DNA from: DATJGR01 sp963735085
GTDB lineage: Bacteria; Pseudomonadota; Gammaproteobacteria; Pseudomonadales; Azotimanducaceae
Assembly: GCA_963735085.1 (NCBI GenBank)
Contig: CAVTJP010000005.1
Span: 1,302,001 to 1,366,000 of the forward strand
Direction of reading: 5' to 3'
DNA: 64,000 bases
The notes below the pieces were generated by a model. That model worked only from the letters and a program-made list of their open reading frames with translations. It was not told the origin of the DNA and searched no databases. This document shows, in pieces, positions 34,796 through 42,489 of this stretch; position 1 is the stretch's first letter; each line of letters opens with the position of its first letter. The position numbers and the translations under genes are program-made.

Positions 34796-35662
34796 ATGCG
34801 CAACCTGGTCTCTACCGTCATCGTTCTGCTCGTGCTGCTACTTGCGTTCGATGGCGTATATGAAGTCAAACAAACCGAGCGTGCCGTGTTGCTTCGCTTC
34901 GGCGCGGTCGAGCGCGCGGACGTACCGCCCGGGCTGCATTTCAAGTGGCCCATCGCGGACAGTGTCAAGATCACCGATGCACGCGTGTTGACGCTCGATT
35001 CCCCGGCCGAACGCTATTACACGATGGAAAAAAAGCCGCTGATCGTCGATTCGTTCGTGAAGTGGCGAGTCGCCGATGTGTCGAAGTTCTACACCGCAAC
35101 GTCGTTCGACGAGCAGCAGGGCCAGCGGCTGCTGTCGGAACGCGTCAACGAGGGCCTGCGCAACGAGATCAGCAGTCGCACGATGCACGAAGTCATCACC
35201 GGCGCGCGTGACGAACTGATGAAGGATCTCACGACAAAGCTCAACAAAATCATGCGTCGCGATGTGGGTATCGACGTGATCGACGTTCGCGTCAAGCGTA
35301 TCGATCTGCCGCCTGAAGTCAGCAGCGCCGTCTACGACCGGATGAATTCCGAACGCCAGATTCTTGCGCGCCAGTTTCGCGCAACCGGCCAGGAGCGCGC
35401 GCTGGAGATACGTGGTGACGCCGATCGCCAGGTCGTCGTCATCGCGGCAGATGCGTATCGTCAGGCGGAGGAAACGCGCGGCGACGGCGACGCTAAATCT
35501 GCGGCCGTCTATTCCGCAGCGTTCGACCAGGACCCCGGCTTCTACCAGTTCTATCGCAGCCTCAACGCGTACGTGAATGTATTCGAAAACAAATCCGATC
35601 TGCTGGTGCTGGACCCGAATGGTGAGTTCTTCAAGTATCTGAGGAATAGCGAGCCGAAGTAG
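34796..35662 (+). CDS. hflC: FtsH protease modulator HflC
   Basis: A 288-residue SPFH protein, partner of HflK. It has an N-terminal transmembrane helix (STVIVLLVLLLAF), then YEVKQTERAVLLRFGAVER. Three starts stand side by side (TTG 34790, ATG 34793, ATG 34796). GGGAG at 34785-34789 is best spaced for 34796, which also gives the usual MRN start. The stop lies inside the first copy of a 13-base tandem duplication (35654-35679). Confidence 0.94.
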   Translation: MRNLVSTVIVLLVLLLAFDGVYEVKQTERAVLLRFGAVERADVPPGLHFKWPIADSVKITDARVLTLDSPAERYYTMEKKPLIVDSFVKWRVADVSKFYTATSFDEQQGQRLLSERVNEGLRNEISSRTMHEVITGARDELMKDLTTKLNKIMRRDVGIDVIDVRVKRIDLPPEVSSAVYDRMNSERQILARQFRATGQERALEIRGDADRQVVVIAADAYRQAEETRGDGDAKSAAVYSAAFDQDPGFYQFYRSLNAYVNVFENKSDLLVLDPNGEFFKYLRNSEPK

Positions 35663-35679
35663 AGGACCGAAGTAGCGGA
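35654..35679. repeat. 13-bp tandem duplication at the hflC/hisZ junction
   Basis: CCGAAGTAGAGGA is followed directly by CCGAAGTAGCGGA, differing at one base. The first copy contains the hflC stop codon and the second repeats it in the 26-base gap before hisZ. It looks like a replication-slippage duplication. Confidence 0.75.
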
Positions 35680-35688
35680 CTAAGTTCT

Positions 35689-36882
35689 GTGAACCGACAC
35701 AGTTGGGGCCTGCCTGACGGCATCGATGAGTTGCTGCCCCCCGACGCATGGTCGTTGGAGCAACTGCGCAGACGGGTGCTCAACCTGTTCGTTGCCTGGG
35801 GCTACCAATACGTCGAGCCGCCGCTGGTCGAATACCTCGATTCATTGCTCGTCGGGTCCGGTCACGATCTCGAGTTGCAAACCTTTCGCATGGTCGACCA
35901 GCGCAGTGGCCGCATGCTCGGCATCCGCGCCGACATGACATCGCAGGCCGCGCGCATCGACGCGGCGAGCATGCGCGGCGACGGCAGCCGGCGCCTCTGT
36001 TATGCCGGTGCTGTGGTTCATGCGAATCCGAGGGGCGTGCTCGAATCGCGCGTGCCATTGCTGGCAGGGGCCGAGTTGTTTGGCGCCGGCAACGTCGAAG
36101 CCGACGCGGAAGTCATCTCGCTGATGTTCGATACGCTGCAGTGCGCCGGCATCGACGCGCCGGTCATCGAATTGGGACACGTCGGTATCTTTCGCTGCAT
36201 CGCAGCCGCCGGGAAGCTCGATCGGGCGCTCGAACAGGCGGTGTTCGAGGCGCTGCAACGTAAGGCAAAACCGGACCTCGAGGGGCTGCTCGGTGCCGCG
36301 AAACTGCGCAAACCGATCCGTGCGGCGCTGCTCGTGTTGCCGGAGTTGCTCGGTGACCTAGGCGTCCTCGATCGGGCGCGCAGTGCGTTCGCCCGCTTAC
36401 CGACGCCCGTTCACCAGGCGTTGGATGAATTACGCGCTCTTGCTGAGGCGGTCGAAGAGCGCTGCGAGCAGGTCACGCTGCGGTTCGATCTATGCGAACT
36501 GACCGGGTACGGCTATCACACCGGACCGGTGTTCGCGGCGTACAGCGAAAATTTCGGGCGCGCGGTTGCGCGCGGAGGACGTTACGACAGCGTCGGCGTA
36601 TCCTTCGGCCGCGCGCGTTTCGCGACGGGGTTCGACGTCGATCTCAAACGGCTGCCGCGCGCGGTGGCTGACGCGAGCCGTTCGATCTGGGCACCCGCAC
36701 CGGGTTCGCTGGATGCGGCGCAACGCAGCAAACTGTGGCGGATCGTTCGCGCACTGCGGGACGCCGGCGAGTGCGTGGTCTGTGCGCTCGACGAACGCGA
36801 GCAGTCGGCGCGCGACTGCGAGCGCGAACTGGTATGGCAAAGGAACGCGTGGCGGATTCGGACAATCGATCGGAATGGATGA
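35689..36882 (+). CDS. hisZ: ATP phosphoribosyltransferase regulatory subunit HisZ
   Basis: A 397-residue HisRS paralogue that activates the short form of HisG in histidine synthesis. It begins (GTG 35689) with WGLPDGIDELLPPDAWSLEQLRR and has YVEPPLVEYLDSLL, MLGIRADMTSQAARI and GRYDSVGVSFGRARFATGFDVDLKRL. The anticodon-binding domain of HisRS is absent and class II motifs are degenerate, as in HisZ. Its presence implies a short-form hisG elsewhere. The hflC-hisZ-purA order matches Pseudomonas. Confidence 0.93.
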   Translation: MNRHSWGLPDGIDELLPPDAWSLEQLRRRVLNLFVAWGYQYVEPPLVEYLDSLLVGSGHDLELQTFRMVDQRSGRMLGIRADMTSQAARIDAASMRGDGSRRLCYAGAVVHANPRGVLESRVPLLAGAELFGAGNVEADAEVISLMFDTLQCAGIDAPVIELGHVGIFRCIAAAGKLDRALEQAVFEALQRKAKPDLEGLLGAAKLRKPIRAALLVLPELLGDLGVLDRARSAFARLPTPVHQALDELRALAEAVEERCEQVTLRFDLCELTGYGYHTGPVFAAYSENFGRAVARGGRYDSVGVSFGRARFATGFDVDLKRLPRAVADASRSIWAPAPGSLDAAQRSKLWRIVRALRDAGECVVCALDEREQSARDCERELVWQRNAWRIRTIDRNG

Positions 36883-36906
36883 ATGGCAAACGGAATGGAT
36901 GAATGG
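36871..36906. repeat. 20-bp-period direct duplication spanning hisZ stop and purA start
   Basis: CGGAATGGATGAATGG occurs at 36871-36886 and again at 36891-36906, a period of 20 bases. The first copy holds the hisZ stop; the second holds the purA ATG at 36903. The duplication therefore created the spacer between the two genes and offers a second ATG-rich start region. Confidence 0.8.
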
Positions 36907-38207
36907 GCAGTAACGTAGTCGTCATCGGCACCCAATGGGGGGACGAAGGCAAAGGCAAGATTGTCGATCTGCTCACCGAGAATGTTGCAGCGGTGGTGCG
37001 CTTTCAGGGCGGCCATAACGCGGGGCATACGTTGGTCATAGAAGGCGTCAAAACGGTGCTGCACCTGATTCCATCCGGCATCCTGCGCCCCGACGTGCAG
37101 TGTCTGATCGGCAATGGCGTGGTGTTGGCGCCGCACGCGCTGATGGCGGAAATTTCGGAACTCGAAGCGAAGCACGTGCCGGTTCGTGAGCGCTTGCGCA
37201 TCAGTCCGGCGTGCCAGCTGATCCTGCCGTATCACGCGGCGCTGGACCTCGCGCGCGAGACGCATCGCGGCAACCAGAAGATCGGCACAACCGGACGCGG
37301 CATCGGCCCCGCCTACGAGGACAAGGCGGCGCGTCGCGGGCTGCGTCTCGGTGATCTGTTCTATCAGCAGGAATTCGCCGCGAAACTCGCCGAGGTGATG
37401 GAGTACCACAATTACATGCTCGCCAACTACTACAAGGTGAGCACCGTCGATTTTCAGCAGACGCTCGATGAAACGCTGCAGATCGCGGAGCAGATCCGAC
37501 CGATGGTTGCCGACATCGTTCCGCTGCTGCACGGGCTGCGGAAGTCCGGCGCCAATCTGCTGTTCGAAGGTGCGCAAGGCGCGCTGCTCGATATTGATCT
37601 GGGCACGTATCCGTTCGTTACATCCTCGAATACGACTGCAGGTGGAACGGCGGTCGGTAGCGGCTTCGGCCCCCGCTATCTCGACTACATTCTCGGCATC
37701 ACGAAGGCCTACTCGACGCGCGTCGGTTCCGGCCCGTTTCCAACCGAGTTGTTCGATTCGGTTGGCGAGCGTTTAGCAAGCCGCGGCGCGGAGTTCGGCG
37801 CCACGACCGGGCGGCCGCGACGGTGCGGCTGGTTCGACGCGGTGGCGTTGCGCCACGCGGCGCAGACCAACAGCATTTCGGGACTGTGCCTGATGAAACT
37901 CGACGTGCTCGACGGGCTCGAAAAACTGCAGATTTGTGTCGACTACGAAGGTCCGGATGGCGAAGCCGGCCAGGTACGCTTCGGCAGCGAGTACTACTCC
38001 GGCGTGAAGGCGGTGTATGAAGAAGTGCCCGGCTGGCAGCAATCCACGGTCGGTGTGCGCAAACTCGAAGACCTGCCGGTGAACGCGCGCAGCTACCTGC
38101 GGCGGATCGAAGAAACCGTCGGCACGCCCATCGATATCATCTCAACGGGCCCGGGCCGCGACGAAACGATTGTTCTGCGCGACCCGTTCGCGCACTGCAC
38201 TGGGTAA
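36903..38207 (+). CDS. purA: Adenylosuccinate synthetase
   Basis: A 434-residue cytoplasmic enzyme joining IMP and aspartate with GTP in AMP synthesis. The N-terminus VVVIGTQWGDEGKGKIVD holds the P-loop-like GDEGKGK with the catalytic Asp; GHNAGHTL, GTTGRGIGPAYEDKAARRG, FEGAQGALLDIDLGTYPFVTSS and GVGxGFGPR-like segments follow, then TTGRPRRCGWFD. Length is typical. It starts within the second copy of the duplicated junction sequence. Confidence 0.96.
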   Translation: MGSNVVVIGTQWGDEGKGKIVDLLTENVAAVVRFQGGHNAGHTLVIEGVKTVLHLIPSGILRPDVQCLIGNGVVLAPHALMAEISELEAKHVPVRERLRISPACQLILPYHAALDLARETHRGNQKIGTTGRGIGPAYEDKAARRGLRLGDLFYQQEFAAKLAEVMEYHNYMLANYYKVSTVDFQQTLDETLQIAEQIRPMVADIVPLLHGLRKSGANLLFEGAQGALLDIDLGTYPFVTSSNTTAGGTAVGSGFGPRYLDYILGITKAYSTRVGSGPFPTELFDSVGERLASRGAEFGATTGRPRRCGWFDAVALRHAAQTNSISGLCLMKLDVLDGLEKLQICVDYEGPDGEAGQVRFGSEYYSGVKAVYEEVPGWQQSTVGVRKLEDLPVNARSYLRRIEETVGTPIDIISTGPGRDETIVLRDPFAHCTG

Positions 38208-38211
38208 CCGT

Positions 38212-38409
38212 ATGCTCGATGCAAAGCTGTTGGAGATTCTCGTTTGTCCGGTCACCAAGGCGTCACTGGTTTATAAGGCCGATCGTGACGAACTATGGTG
38301 CCGCGCGAGCGGGCTCGCCTATCCCATCCGCGACGGTATTCCGGTGATGCTCGAACAGGAAGCCCGCCAACTCACCGCAGAGGAGCGTTCCAGCCTGTCG
38401 ACGAAGTGA
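38212..38409 (+). CDS. Trm112-like zinc-ribbon protein (UPF0434/YcaR family)
   Basis: A 65-residue protein starting 4 bases after the purA stop: LLEILVCPVTKASLVY, then LWCRASGLAYPIRDGIPVMLEQEAR. The fold and the GLAYPIRDGIPVML block match bacterial Trm112-like proteins (YcaR). Only two Cys are seen, one in each zinc-knuckle half, so metal binding may be partial. Function in bacteria is not established; in other domains the family activates methyltransferases. Confidence 0.88.
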   Translation: MLDAKLLEILVCPVTKASLVYKADRDELWCRASGLAYPIRDGIPVMLEQEARQLTAEERSSLSTK

Positions 38410-38415
38410 GCTCGC

Positions 38416-39084
38416 TCAGACGTCGCGGCGGGGCGTTTCGTCAGTGGGTCGTAGCTCGCTCGTTGCGCGGCGCATGTGTCGGTGGACGAAAATGTAATAC
38501 AGCGCCGCGAGCACGGCGCCGATGCATCCGAGCCACAACGAGATCCGTGACAGGCTGCCCTGCATCAGCGCCTCGTCCTGACCGGCAGTTACGCCCACCC
38601 AGCACAGCACCGTGCACCAGATGGCCGAACCGACGAGCGTCGCGGCGGAGAACCACCCGTAGTGCATCCGCACGATTCCGGCCGGCAATCCGATCAGATG
38701 GCGGATCACCGGCAGCAGACGCGAGACGAATACGCCCGGCGTGCCGAACTGATCCGCCCAGGCTTCGGCGGCCGAAAGCTTCTGTGGGCTGAGCATCGCG
38801 AAGCGTCCGTACTTCGTCAGCAGCTTCATCAACACCGGCCGTCCCAGCATTCGCGCTACCCAATACATAGCCGATGCGCCGAGCCACGAACCCAGCGTTC
38901 CTGCGATCACGATGCCGGTCAATGTCATGTTGCCGCGCGTGTAAGCCAGGTGCGCGGCGGGCGGAATGACCACTTCGCTCGGCAACGGCACAATTGAACT
39001 TTCCAGCGCCATCAGCGCCGCGACGAGCGAGTAGCCGCCCGAATCGAGCGCGCCGAGATACCAGTTCAGAAACTCGCGCATCAT
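38416..39084 (-). CDS. DedA/VTT-domain membrane protein
   Basis: A 222-residue polytopic inner membrane protein of the DedA family, linked to lipid flipping and envelope homeostasis. The signature parts are ALESSIVPLPSEVVIPPAAHLA near the N-terminus, GSWLGASAMYWVARMLGR, and FVSRLLPVIRHLIGLPAGIVRM, where the Arg residues are essential in characterised DedA proteins. About five hydrophobic segments are visible. Its ATG overlaps the stop of the RND gene by 4 bases (ATGA), so the two are co-translated. Confidence 0.9.
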   Translation of the reverse strand: MMREFLNWYLGALDSGGYSLVAALMALESSIVPLPSEVVIPPAAHLAYTRGNMTLTGIVIAGTLGSWLGASAMYWVARMLGRPVLMKLLTKYGRFAMLSPQKLSAAEAWADQFGTPGVFVSRLLPVIRHLIGLPAGIVRMHYGWFSAATLVGSAIWCTVLCWVGVTAGQDEALMQGSLSRISLWLGCIGAVLAALYYIFVHRHMRRATSELRPTDETPRRDV

Positions 39085-42000
39085 GCGTGGTGCTCCCGCG
39101 CAGCCATCCTCCCGGTCTCACGCGCTGTGCCGTCGGGGCTGCGATCAAGCGCGCCCCTGCCGGGCGCGCCGAGCCGCATGCGCGCGAGTGCGCCTTTCAG
39201 CATGTGCGGCAGTGCCATCATTGCGGGTGTACACACCAGCGTCAGCACGGTGGCGAATGACAGACCCCAGACGATCGCCTGCGACAGCGGTACCCAGAAC
39301 AGGGACATCTGGCTGCCGAACACGATGCTGCGGTGGACGAAATCGATCGACATGTTGAATGCCATCGGCAGCAGGCCGAGCACCGCGGTGATCGTGGTCA
39401 ACATCACCGGGCGAACGCGTTGGGCGCCGGCGCGCACGATCAACGACACGTAATCCAGCTCCGGGTGTTCGCGGCGCAAATGGTTATAGGCGCTGATCAG
39501 GATGATGTTGTGGTTCACGACGATGCCGGCCAGCGCCACGACGCCGACGCCGCTCAGGATGGCGCTGAAGGGTTTGCCCATGATGACGAGCCCGATCAGC
39601 ACGCCGGCCGTCGACATCGTCACCGCAGAGACGATCAGAAATGCCTGATAGAGGCTGTTGAATTGCGCAACCAGGATCACGAACATCAACAGCACCGCCA
39701 GGATGAACGCGATCGAAATGAATTGCATCGATTTCGACTGCTCTTCGTTCGCACCGCGGAACTTGATGCGCAGGCCGGGATCCCATGTCTGAGCATCGAT
39801 CCACGTCTGCATCTGTTTTACCTTCGTGTCGGCCAGCACGCCCTTCGCCACGTCGGCATTGATGAGCTGCACCGGCGCACCGTCGATGCGCTCGAGCGTG
39901 TCGACCCGGTGGCCCGGGACCCGTTTAACGAAGCTCGAAATTGGCACCAGTCCTTTAGCGGTGTTGATCTTGAGCTGATCCAACGCCAGCAAGCCACGCT
40001 CGGCAGCCGGGTAACGCACGCGAATATCGACCTCTTCGATCGCGCCATCCGGTCGGTACTCACCTACCTTCAGACCGTTCGTGACCAACTGCACGGCCAT
40101 GCCGACCTGCGACACGTCGGCCCCGAACAGCGCCGCCTGCGCACGATCCACCTCGAGTTTCCACTCGATACCGGGCATCGAGCGGGTGTCGTCGATATCG
40201 CGTAGACCGGCGACCTGCGTGTCCATGTACGTGCGCACGCGTGCCACTGCGGGCTCCAACACGCTGCGGTCGCGCGAGCGAAACTCCAGTTGAATGGCCT
40301 TGCCAACGCGCGGCCCCTGCTCCATCGCCTTCACTTCCACATTGACGCCCGCCAGATTCGCCGTGCGCTCGCGGATCTCTTCGAGAATTGCGGAGCTGCT
40401 GCGATCGCGTTCGTTCTCGTCGACGATCTCGACGAACATCTGGCCGATCCGATCGAGGCCGCGCCGTGTGTCGCCCGACATCGTTGTCCAACTGTTCAGG
40501 CTCTTGATACCACGCACGTCGAGAATGTGTGATTCGACTTCCTTGACCAGTTCGTTCTTCTGATCGGAGGCAAGATTGCCGCGCGCCTTGATCGTGATCG
40601 AGGCGAACTGGGTCTCGCCTTCGTTGAAGAACACCATGCCTTTGCCATACGCGCCGTACAGCATGAACGACCCGATCAGCGCACAGACCATCAGCACGCA
40701 GGTGAGCGGCGCATACCGCACGGCACGCTCGGCGACGCGCGCGTAAAGTCCGAGCAGCGTTTTCAGTTTCGTCGGGTCGCCTTCCTCGAGTTCGCGCAAC
40801 GATTCGGTCGTCTTGGGGTCCACCGATCCGGCTTTGCCGAACAGCGCGCCGAGACACGGACCGATAATCAGCGCGTACAGCAGTGAACCGGTCAACGCGG
40901 CAAATACCGTAACAGGCAGATAGCGCATGAACTTGCCCGGTATGCCGGGCCAGAACATCAGCGGCAGAAACGCGGCGAGCGTCGATAAGGTCGAGGTGAC
41001 CACCGGCCAGAACATGCGCTTCGCCGCCAGCGTATATGCCGAGCGCCGGTCGAAACCTTCGATGAGCTTTCGATCGGCGTATTCGGTCACAACAATTGCG
41101 CCATCGACAACCAGACCCAGGCCGAGCAGCAGACCGAACATGACCATGAAGTTGTAGGTGTAGCCGATCAAATAGATCACGGTTATCGCGAACAGGAACG
41201 ACACCGGCACCGACATCGCAACGATGACGCCGCTGCGAAGTCCCATCGCCGCAACGATGATGACCATCACCAGCGCGAGCGCGGTGAGGATATTGCCCTG
41301 CAGTTCCGTCACCTGCTGCTGCGCGTACGGCGCTTGATCCTGTGTGTAGAGAATCTGCACGCTGCTGGGAATGTGGGGCCGCGCCGCTTCCACGACGGCG
41401 CGCACCCGGGCGACGGTATCGATGATGTTCGCATTGGTGCGTTTGCTGATGTTCAGTGACATCGCCGGCTTGCCGTTCACCCGCGCATAGCTGACGCGAT
41501 CCTTGAACGTCGGCCGAATCTGCGCCACGTCGCGCAGCGTAACCACGGTATCGCCGTCGGCCTTCACCGGAATATCGAAGATGTCCTGTGCGCGCTTGAT
41601 GACGCTCGGCACTTTGACGGCGAACCGGCCCTGGCCGGTGTCGAGTGCGCCGGCGGCGATCAGCCGGTTGTTATTGACGATGTTCGTCAATAACTGCTCA
41701 TTGGAGACGTGATAGCTCTCCAGCGCCGCAGGGTCGATCAACGCTTCGAGAACTTCCTCGCGCTGGCCGTTGAGTTCGGCCGAAAGCACCTCCGGAATCG
41801 CTTCGATGTCGTCACGCAGTTGAACGGCGACGTTGTACAGCACCCGTTCCGGCACATCGTCGCCCAGCAGATTGACCTGGATGACCGGAAAGTCGTTGGC
41901 GTTCTGCTCCTGCACGATCGGTTCTTTGGTCGTGCTCGGGAATTTCGCCTTGGCGCGATCCACGGCGTCGCGCACATCGATGGATGCTTTGGCGAGCGGG

Positions 42001-42299
42001 TAGTCGGCGTTGAATTCGACAACCAGCGTGCCGGCGCCTTCGGACGAATACGACGTCAGTTCCTTGATGCCCTCGATGGAGCGCATCTCGGTTTCCGTCG
42101 GCATCACCAGCAGGCGCTCCGCATCTTCCGGGGAGATGCCTTCGTGCGGGATCGTCACGACGAAGAACGGCACTTCGATGTGCGGCTCGGATTCGACGAG
42201 GATCGCGCTCTGAGAAGCCACGCCTGCAATGACGATCATCGCCAGCACGAGCAGTGTGGTGCGCGATCGCTGGATCGCCGCGTCGATGAGTGCGTACAT
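39081..42299 (-). CDS. RND-family efflux permease (AcrB/HAE1 superfamily), adaptor not adjacent
   Basis: A 1072-residue inner membrane pump with the RND layout: helix 1 near 12-32, a large periplasmic loop, a helix cluster, and a duplicated second half. In transmembrane helix 4 the AcrB Asp407-Asp408 pair reads Asp399-Gly400 (VVDGAIVV), and the helix-10 Lys940 position is Asn929 (GIVVNHNIILIS), so proton relay differs from AcrB; similar variants exist in other RND subfamilies. No membrane-fusion protein or outer-membrane gene is adjacent; TolC at 7.2-8.6 kb could serve. The ATG at 42299 gives a standard N-terminus; the frame is open further up. The substrate is unknown. Confidence 0.9.
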   Translation of the reverse strand: MYALIDAAIQRSRTTLLVLAMIVIAGVASQSAILVESEPHIEVPFFVVTIPHEGISPEDAERLLVMPTETEMRSIEGIKELTSYSSEGAGTLVVEFNADYPLAKASIDVRDAVDRAKAKFPSTTKEPIVQEQNANDFPVIQVNLLGDDVPERVLYNVAVQLRDDIEAIPEVLSAELNGQREEVLEALIDPAALESYHVSNEQLLTNIVNNNRLIAAGALDTGQGRFAVKVPSVIKRAQDIFDIPVKADGDTVVTLRDVAQIRPTFKDRVSYARVNGKPAMSLNISKRTNANIIDTVARVRAVVEAARPHIPSSVQILYTQDQAPYAQQQVTELQGNILTALALVMVIIVAAMGLRSGVIVAMSVPVSFLFAITVIYLIGYTYNFMVMFGLLLGLGLVVDGAIVVTEYADRKLIEGFDRRSAYTLAAKRMFWPVVTSTLSTLAAFLPLMFWPGIPGKFMRYLPVTVFAALTGSLLYALIIGPCLGALFGKAGSVDPKTTESLRELEEGDPTKLKTLLGLYARVAERAVRYAPLTCVLMVCALIGSFMLYGAYGKGMVFFNEGETQFASITIKARGNLASDQKNELVKEVESHILDVRGIKSLNSWTTMSGDTRRGLDRIGQMFVEIVDENERDRSSSAILEEIRERTANLAGVNVEVKAMEQGPRVGKAIQLEFRSRDRSVLEPAVARVRTYMDTQVAGLRDIDDTRSMPGIEWKLEVDRAQAALFGADVSQVGMAVQLVTNGLKVGEYRPDGAIEEVDIRVRYPAAERGLLALDQLKINTAKGLVPISSFVKRVPGHRVDTLERIDGAPVQLINADVAKGVLADTKVKQMQTWIDAQTWDPGLRIKFRGANEEQSKSMQFISIAFILAVLLMFVILVAQFNSLYQAFLIVSAVTMSTAGVLIGLVIMGKPFSAILSGVGVVALAGIVVNHNIILISAYNHLRREHPELDYVSLIVRAGAQRVRPVMLTTITAVLGLLPMAFNMSIDFVHRSIVFGSQMSLFWVPLSQAIVWGLSFATVLTLVCTPAMMALPHMLKGALARMRLGAPGRGALDRSPDGTARETGRMAAREHHA

Positions 42300-42372
42300 C
42301 GGTCCTCGATAACCCAGGGCGAGGGATTGGGTGGTGCAGAACGCCGGGACGGGGATTTTTTTGTGGGCCGCT

Positions 42373-42382
42373 AGTGTAGTGC
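42373..42382 (-). promoter_or_regulatory. GCACTACACT element upstream of the RND gene
   Basis: A copy of the recurring 10-base element, 73 bases before the RND start on the minus strand. Its upstream flank reads TGCA-n2-GGAACA-n2-C-n-GC, matching the copy ahead of the alkylsulfatase. TACACT could act as a -10 hexamer; no -35 consensus is evident. Confidence 0.45.
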
Positions 42383-42453
42383 GCTGAATGTTCCTCTGCA
42401 CGCGTCGCGATGGTCCTGTCGGTGATTGTCCCGCCCGTGATGCGGCGGTAGGC

Positions 42454-42485
42454 TGCGGCGCCAAAGCAGAAGGGTTGGCGCCGCA
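42454..42485. promoter_or_regulatory. 9-bp-stem inverted repeat directly before the MFS start
   Basis: TGCGGCGCC and GGCGCCGCA are exact reverse complements with a 14-base loop, ending 4 bases before the ATG at 42490. In RNA it would form a stable hairpin covering the place of the ribosome-binding site, where no Shine-Dalgarno is visible. It may restrain translation of the transporter. If translation started at the upstream ATG 42388, this would be coding. Confidence 0.4.
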
Positions 42486-42489
42486 AAGC

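Noticed and set aside
35689..36882. Histidyl-tRNA synthetase
   Set aside because: No anticodon-binding domain and degenerate motifs; the position next to purA fits HisZ.
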